Source: an uncultured Bacteroidales bacterium
Lineage (GTDB): Bacteria; Bacteroidota; Bacteroidia; Bacteroidales; UBA932
DNA: 48,943 bases
Direction: 5' to 3'
Assembly (NCBI GenBank): GCA_947167015.1
Contig: CAMVGM010000014.1
Location: forward strand, 1-48,943
This document shows positions 48,871 through 48,943 of this stretch, piece by piece. Below the pieces are notes generated by a model. That model was not told the origin of the DNA and searched no databases. It saw only the letters and a list, made by a program, of their open reading frames with translations. A program made the position numbers and the translations under genes. Numbering within the stretch: position 1 is the first letter of the stretch; every line of letters starts with the position of its first letter.

Positions 48871-48943
48871 AAGAACCGGGGATCAGGAAGATCGAGTCGT
48901 CGCCGCTCTCCGGTTTGCGCACCGGACGGTAGACCGACACCTG
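48857..48943 (-). CDS. C-terminal end of an unidentified gene
   Basis: The last 28 codons of a gene entering from the right: QVSVYRPVRKPESGDDSIFL then IPGSYVQN and a TAG at 48859-48857, overlapping the exonuclease start by 14 bp. No stop interrupts the frame to the window edge. I cannot assign a family; in some Bacteroidetes a DUF5063 gene sits beside this exonuclease-methyltransferase pair, but the fragment is too short to test. Confidence 0.5.
   Translation of the reverse strand, partial: QVSVYRPVRKPESGDDSIFLIPGSYVQN

Overview
The window looks like a contiguous chromosomal piece of a high-G+C member of the Bacteroidales. The lineage is inferred from family content and promoter type: DUF3810, lipoprotein glycosidases, an OMP_b-brl-type receptor, a LytS/LytTR pair, PPi-dependent phosphofructokinase, B-type PyrD/PyrK, and -7 boxes of the form TAnnTTTG about 20 nt from a TTG-containing -33 element. 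Within the order, a Rikenellaceae- or Cryptobacteroides-like genome is my guess. No rRNA, tRNA, CRISPR array or prophage was seen.

Left part (1-12.8 kb): two divergent nucleotide operons. On the minus strand purE-purL-purC-purF-purM (purM cut by the window edge). On the plus strand a lipoprotein peptide-deformylase homologue followed by pyrC-pyrK-pyrD-pyrF-pyrE-pyrB. The PurF has lost its N-terminal catalytic Cys together with other glutamine-site residues, and PyrB carries a C-terminal PyrI-type zinc domain. From 12.8 to 13.2 kb lies a palindrome-rich gene-free stretch.

Middle (13.2-28.7 kb): an ECF sigma factor between two small membrane proteins, a Tat-type metallo-beta-lactamase-fold protein, a MATE exporter, RidA, a secreted protein of unknown function, an EamA transporter, DUF3810, a GH43 lipoprotein, threonine aldolase, a type-2 TrpB, membrane pyrophosphatase (hppA) and PPi-type phosphofructokinase. 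Between the GH43 and aldolase genes an exact sigma-54 promoter consensus is followed about 70 nt later by an intrinsic terminator, which predicts a small RNA.

Accessory island (28.7-30.6 kb): an AT-richer REP-associated tyrosine transposase (RAYT) gene between two 83-bp direct repeats, each with paired CCGGGAGC/GCTCCCGG motifs, abutting a scar of a tonB-like gene. Outside it on both sides is a second hairpin family, also found at 12.8 kb and in frame inside ispG (four copies, with compensating stem changes). Four direct repeats on a 20-21 bp period then lead into the promoter of an outer-membrane receptor.

Right part (30.6-48.9 kb): receptor, LytS-type kinase and LytTR regulator, a small lipoprotein, and a probable operon of ligA, yihY-like, rsh, an Ig-like lipoprotein, an outer-membrane protein and ispG. 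On the minus strand follow a GH29 alpha-L-fucosidase lipoprotein, an RlmI-like methyltransferase, an RNase D-like exonuclease and the 3' end of another gene. The strongest leads are the glutaminase-dead PurF, the sigma-54 small RNA, the hairpin family including its use as IspG coding sequence, and the putative LytTR operator array.
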